In this document: piece by piece, positions 61,081-64,000 of the stretch
How the letters are laid out: each line of letters opens with the position of its first letter
Position numbering within the stretch: the first letter of the stretch is position 1
From: Flavobacterium succinicans
Lineage (GTDB): Bacteria > Bacteroidota > Bacteroidia > Flavobacteriales > Flavobacteriaceae
Length of the DNA: 64,000 bases
Direction of reading: 5' to 3'
NCBI RefSeq assembly: GCF_001662485.1
Contig: NZ_JMTM01000046.1
Span: forward strand, 1 to 64,000
The notes under the pieces: model-generated
Databases searched by the model: none
What the model saw: the letters and a program-made list of their open reading frames with translations, nothing else
What the model was told of the DNA's origin: nothing
Position numbers and translations under genes: made by a program

Positions 61081-64000
61081 TTATAGCGTATGTTTTGGAT
61101 TGATACCATCTTCGCTCAATTCTTTGTGTACATACTCTTCGGTCATTAAAGCATTATAATCCGTTTTTTCTTCTTTACTAAACTTGTGGATGATTTTCTC
61201 CATGATTTCATAAATCACTGGAACAATAATCAAAGTCAAGAACAACGAACTGATTAATCCACCAATAATTACCCAGGCTAAACCATTTTTCCATTCCGCA
61301 CCGGCACCAGAAGCTAAGGCAATTGGAAACATACCAAAAACCATCGCAATGGTAGTCATCAAGATAGGACGTAAGCGAGCATGGTTGGCTTGAATTAATG
61401 CCGTACGAATGGTTTCGCCAGCAGCTCTTCTTTGGTTGGTATAATCGACAAGCATAATGGCATTTTTACAAACCAAACCAATCAACATGATAATCCCCAA
61501 AATGGTAAATATATTCAATGAATTGTTTGTCAAAGCTAAGGCTAGCATGGCTCCAATAAACGAAAGCGGAATAGCAAACAGTACCACAAATGGATGTACA
61601 AAACTGTCATACAGCCCTACCATAACCAGGTAAACCAAAATAATAGCAGCCAATAAAGCAACTCCTAAAGTTCCAAAACCTTCACTTTGATTTTCTTGAT
61701 CACCACCCCAAATGTAATTTACCCCAACAGGTTTTTCTAATTTATCTAATCTTTCTTGCCATTGAGTAACGATAGTTCCTGAAGGAACCCCTACGTTTTG
61801 TCCTTGAACGGTTACTGAAGCTGTTTTATCTCTACGCTCTAATTGACTTGGTCCAGAACCTTCTGTAATGGTAGCGAATTGTGACAATTTTATTTGTTGA
61901 CCAGCGCTATTTACAAAGATTAGGTTACTTACATCGGTAATGTCTTTTCTATCGAAAGCATTATACTTGATGTTGATGTCATATTCATATTCTCCAGCTC
62001 TAAATTTACCATCGGTATTACCGCTGTACGCGGTTTGCATGGTTAACCCTACCGTTTGTAGTGTCAAGCCTAAAGCCGCCATTTTATCACGATCTACTTT
62101 AACGTTGACTTCGGGATTTCCATCTTCAACTGTTAATTTGATTTCGGTAGTTCCTGGGATTTTTCTTAACTCAGCTTCGGCCAGTTTAGCAAATTTCATG
62201 GCACTTTCTACATTCGACCCTGTAACAATAAGGCCAAGTTTTGCATCTTCAGCAGTTCCTAAAATCCCTACAGGTACCGTTTTTACTTTTGAACCCACCA
62301 AGACTTTTTCTAATTGTCGTTTGATTTTTGCAGCATAAACTGAGGCGTCGTCTTTTCGATCTTTTTGATCAATCATTTTTACGTCAATCTCAGCTTTGTA
62401 GGCAGTAGCTTGAGAAGCTCCCATACCTTCAGAGGTTTGTCCAACAGTTGTAATTTGAGATTTTACATATTCTTGATTTTTTAAATAAGCCTCAGCTTTT
62501 TGCGTCATAAAGTTGGTTTGTTCTAGTGAAGCATCTTTTGGCATTTCTATTTGTACCAAAAACTCTCCACTATCAGATGAAGCAAAAAATTCACCACCAA
62601 TAAAACCACCACCTAATAATCCAATGGTAGAGGCAAAAAATAGAACTAAAACGACTCCAATGGTTTTGATGTAATTATTCAAACACCACTCTAGAATTCC
62701 AGTAACCCAATTCGTGAATCTGGTAAGCATGCTTTCGAAAGCTAAAATCGTTTTTCCGAAAAGGTTATTTCCTTGAATATGTTCTAATTTTCCAAATCTT
62801 GAAGACAACCAAGGAATGATTGTAAACGAAGCCAAAAGGGATAACAAAGTAGAGATAACTACTGTCATACAGAATTGCGTAATAATATTAGATACCAAAC
62901 CAGTACTCATAGCGATAGGTAAAAATACTACTACAATAACTAATGTAATTGAGGTTACTGTTCCTCCAATTTCTGCGGTTCCATCGTAGGCTGCACGAAC
63001 ACGGTTTTTCCCCATTTCCATGTGCCTATAAATATTTTCGAGAACCACGATGGCATCATCGACCAGAATACCCACAACAAGAGATAAACCTAATAAACTC
63101 ATTAAGTTTAGTGTATAGCCTAATAGATAAATTCCAATAAAAGTAGCAATTAAAGAAGCCGGAATAGAAACCATTACGATCAATGAGTTTCTTACACTGT
63201 GCAAGAAGAACAACATTACCAAGGCTACTAAAATTACCGCAATCAATAAATCGTGAATTACAGAATCTGCAGCTTCTAATGTGAATACCGTACTATCTTT
63301 GGCGATTTCTAATTTTAATGCATTGGTTTTGTATTCGCTTTCTAACTTTTGTATAGTTTTTACTAGTAATTCACTTACCGCTACAGCATTTGCATCGGAT
63401 TGTTTTACAATTTGAAGTACGATCGCACTTTTTTGATCAACACGAGCTACTTTTTCGGCAATTTTTTGAGTGTCTTGTACATCAGCAATATCTTTTAAAC
63501 GAATTTGAATTCCGTTTTGTGATGAGATGACTAGATTTCTTAATTCCTCAACATTTTTGTATTTACCTGCTAAACGAATTAATATCTTTTGTTCACGCGT
63601 TTGGATGTTTCCAGTAGGGAAATCTAAGTTGGATGTTAAAATCATTTGTTGTACTTGCGGTACAGACAAATTGTATCCTTGCATTTTTACTGCGTCAAGA
63701 TTTACTTGTATTTCACGTTCTTGGCCACCAATAATGTTTACTTGTGCTACGCCTTCTACACGCGATAAAACAGGTGCGATTTTTTTATCAATCAAATCAT
63801 AAAATTCGGCTTCGTCCATTTTTCCATTGGCACCAATAGTCATAATTGGTAAATCACTCAAAGAGAATTTTGTTAAAGATGGTGGATCAGCATCTTTTGG
63901 TAAATCACTTAAAACGGCATTGATTTTTCGTTGGGCATCATTCATCGAAATGTCTACATCAGCATTTGAGGTTAGTGTGATGGAAACAATAGAAAGGCTT
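61081..64000 (-). CDS. RND efflux pump inner membrane subunit (AcrB/HAE1-like), 5'-truncated by window edge
   Basis: This is the large C-terminal part (about 970 residues) of a proton-driven efflux transporter. The first Met in the window is at 63945, but the frame continues upstream to the window edge with family-like sequence (ADVDISMNDAQRK), so the start is missing. The transmembrane proton-relay motif GLSLVVGILVDDAIVVLENIYRHME carries the paired Asp of the HAE1 (drug/organic solute) type rather than the metal type. Other blocks are FFLHSVRNSLIVMVSIPASL, the porter domains (NPEVNVKVDRDKMAALGLT) and LFAIPLSFIGAMLALALTNNSLNIFTILGIIMLIGLVCKNAIMLVDY. It ends in a 20-30-residue hydrophilic tail. 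The membrane-fusion partner gene would be expected upstream, outside the window. Confidence 0.95.
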   Translation of the reverse strand, partial: SLSIVSITLTSNADVDISMNDAQRKINAVLSDLPKDADPPSLTKFSLSDLPIMTIGANGKMDEAEFYDLIDKKIAPVLSRVEGVAQVNIIGGQEREIQVNLDAVKMQGYNLSVPQVQQMILTSNLDFPTGNIQTREQKILIRLAGKYKNVEELRNLVISSQNGIQIRLKDIADVQDTQKIAEKVARVDQKSAIVLQIVKQSDANAVAVSELLVKTIQKLESEYKTNALKLEIAKDSTVFTLEAADSVIHDLLIAVILVALVMLFFLHSVRNSLIVMVSIPASLIATFIGIYLLGYTLNLMSLLGLSLVVGILVDDAIVVLENIYRHMEMGKNRVRAAYDGTAEIGGTVTSITLVIVVVFLPIAMSTGLVSNIITQFCMTVVISTLLSLLASFTIIPWLSSRFGKLEHIQGNNLFGKTILAFESMLTRFTNWVTGILEWCLNNYIKTIGVVLVLFFASTIGLLGGGFIGGEFFASSDSGEFLVQIEMPKDASLEQTNFMTQKAEAYLKNQEYVKSQITTVGQTSEGMGASQATAYKAEIDVKMIDQKDRKDDASVYAAKIKRQLEKVLVGSKVKTVPVGILGTAEDAKLGLIVTGSNVESAMKFAKLAEAELRKIPGTTEIKLTVEDGNPEVNVKVDRDKMAALGLTLQTVGLTMQTAYSGNTDGKFRAGEYEYDINIKYNAFDRKDITDVSNLIFVNSAGQQIKLSQFATITEGSGPSQLERRDKTASVTVQGQNVGVPSGTIVTQWQERLDKLEKPVGVNYIWGGDQENQSEGFGTLGVALLAAIILVYLVMVGLYDSFVHPFVVLFAIPLSFIGAMLALALTNNSLNIFTILGIIMLIGLVCKNAIMLVDYTNQRRAAGETIRTALIQANHARLRPILMTTIAMVFGMFPIALASGAGAEWKNGLAWVIIGGLISSLFLTLIIVPVIYEIMEKIIHKFSKEEKTDYNALMTEEYVHKELSEDGINPKHTL

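Noticed and set aside
1..64000. CRISPR arrays and rRNA genes
   Set aside because: No regularly spaced identical repeats of 24-40 nt and no rRNA-like sequence were seen; the only long repeats are the paralogous gene tails and the palindromic elements listed.

Overview
The window is a piece of a Bacteroidota chromosome, most likely a Flavobacterium. The evidence is AT-rich DNA, promoters of the TTG-(about 19 nt)-TAnnTTTG type, type IX secretion (T9SS) C-terminal domains of both the ChiA-like type C and the type A class, a SusC/SusD pair, and a complete nuo operon encoding a short NuoG. No plasmid, phage, transposase or CRISPR array was seen.

Layout. (1) 1-10.4 kb: three consecutive plus-strand genes for large secreted adhesin-like proteins that share a nearly identical C-terminal module. 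The first is cut by the window edge. The third carries 14 delta-60 (DUF5122-type) repeats. (2) 10.5-20.2 kb: mostly housekeeping genes: a JmjC-like cupin, bioB, a small membrane protein, ribF, a secreted reprolysin-like metalloprotease, pth, rplY, prs and tRNA-Leu(CAA). (3) 20.3-38.2 kb: an alpha-galactoside/galactose utilisation locus. On the minus strand are susC, susD and a six-hairpin glycosidase-like gene. An AraR-like GntR/LacI-hybrid regulator sits in the middle. Plus-strand genes galM, GH36 alpha-galactosidase, galK, galT, galE and a sodium/sugar symporter diverge from it. (4) 38.2-43 kb: umuDC, a patatin-like lipase, a Gfo/Idh/MocA oxidoreductase and a FrnE/DsbA-like protein. (5) 43.3-56.9 kb: a 14-gene nuoA-N operon on the minus strand, with an unrelated four-helix-bundle gene inserted between nuoM and nuoN. 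(6) 57-64 kb: a cold-shock protein, aspS, a TlpA-like thioredoxin, a MORN-type repeat protein and the 3' part of an RND efflux pump gene.

How the parts work together. In the galactose locus, SusC/SusD would import oligosaccharide, the glycosidases would release galactose, the symporter and GalM would deliver it, and GalK-GalT-GalE would feed it into UDP-sugar metabolism. The same 16-bp pseudo-palindrome (ACTRGTA-SS-TACYRGT) lies upstream of both susC and galM, exactly 22 nt from each -7 element. It is therefore proposed as the operator of the GntR-type regulator, and the weak -33 boxes suggest activation.

The non-coding DNA also holds structure. A REP-like element with conserved ends and a variable hairpin occurs twice, once inside the nuo operon. 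A MITE-like inverted repeat of about 170 bp lies downstream of nuoN. A terminator loop is inverted between two paralogous genes. A 23-nt palindrome overlaps the umuDC promoter and is a candidate damage-response operator. All identities and spacings were counted by hand, and no database search was run.
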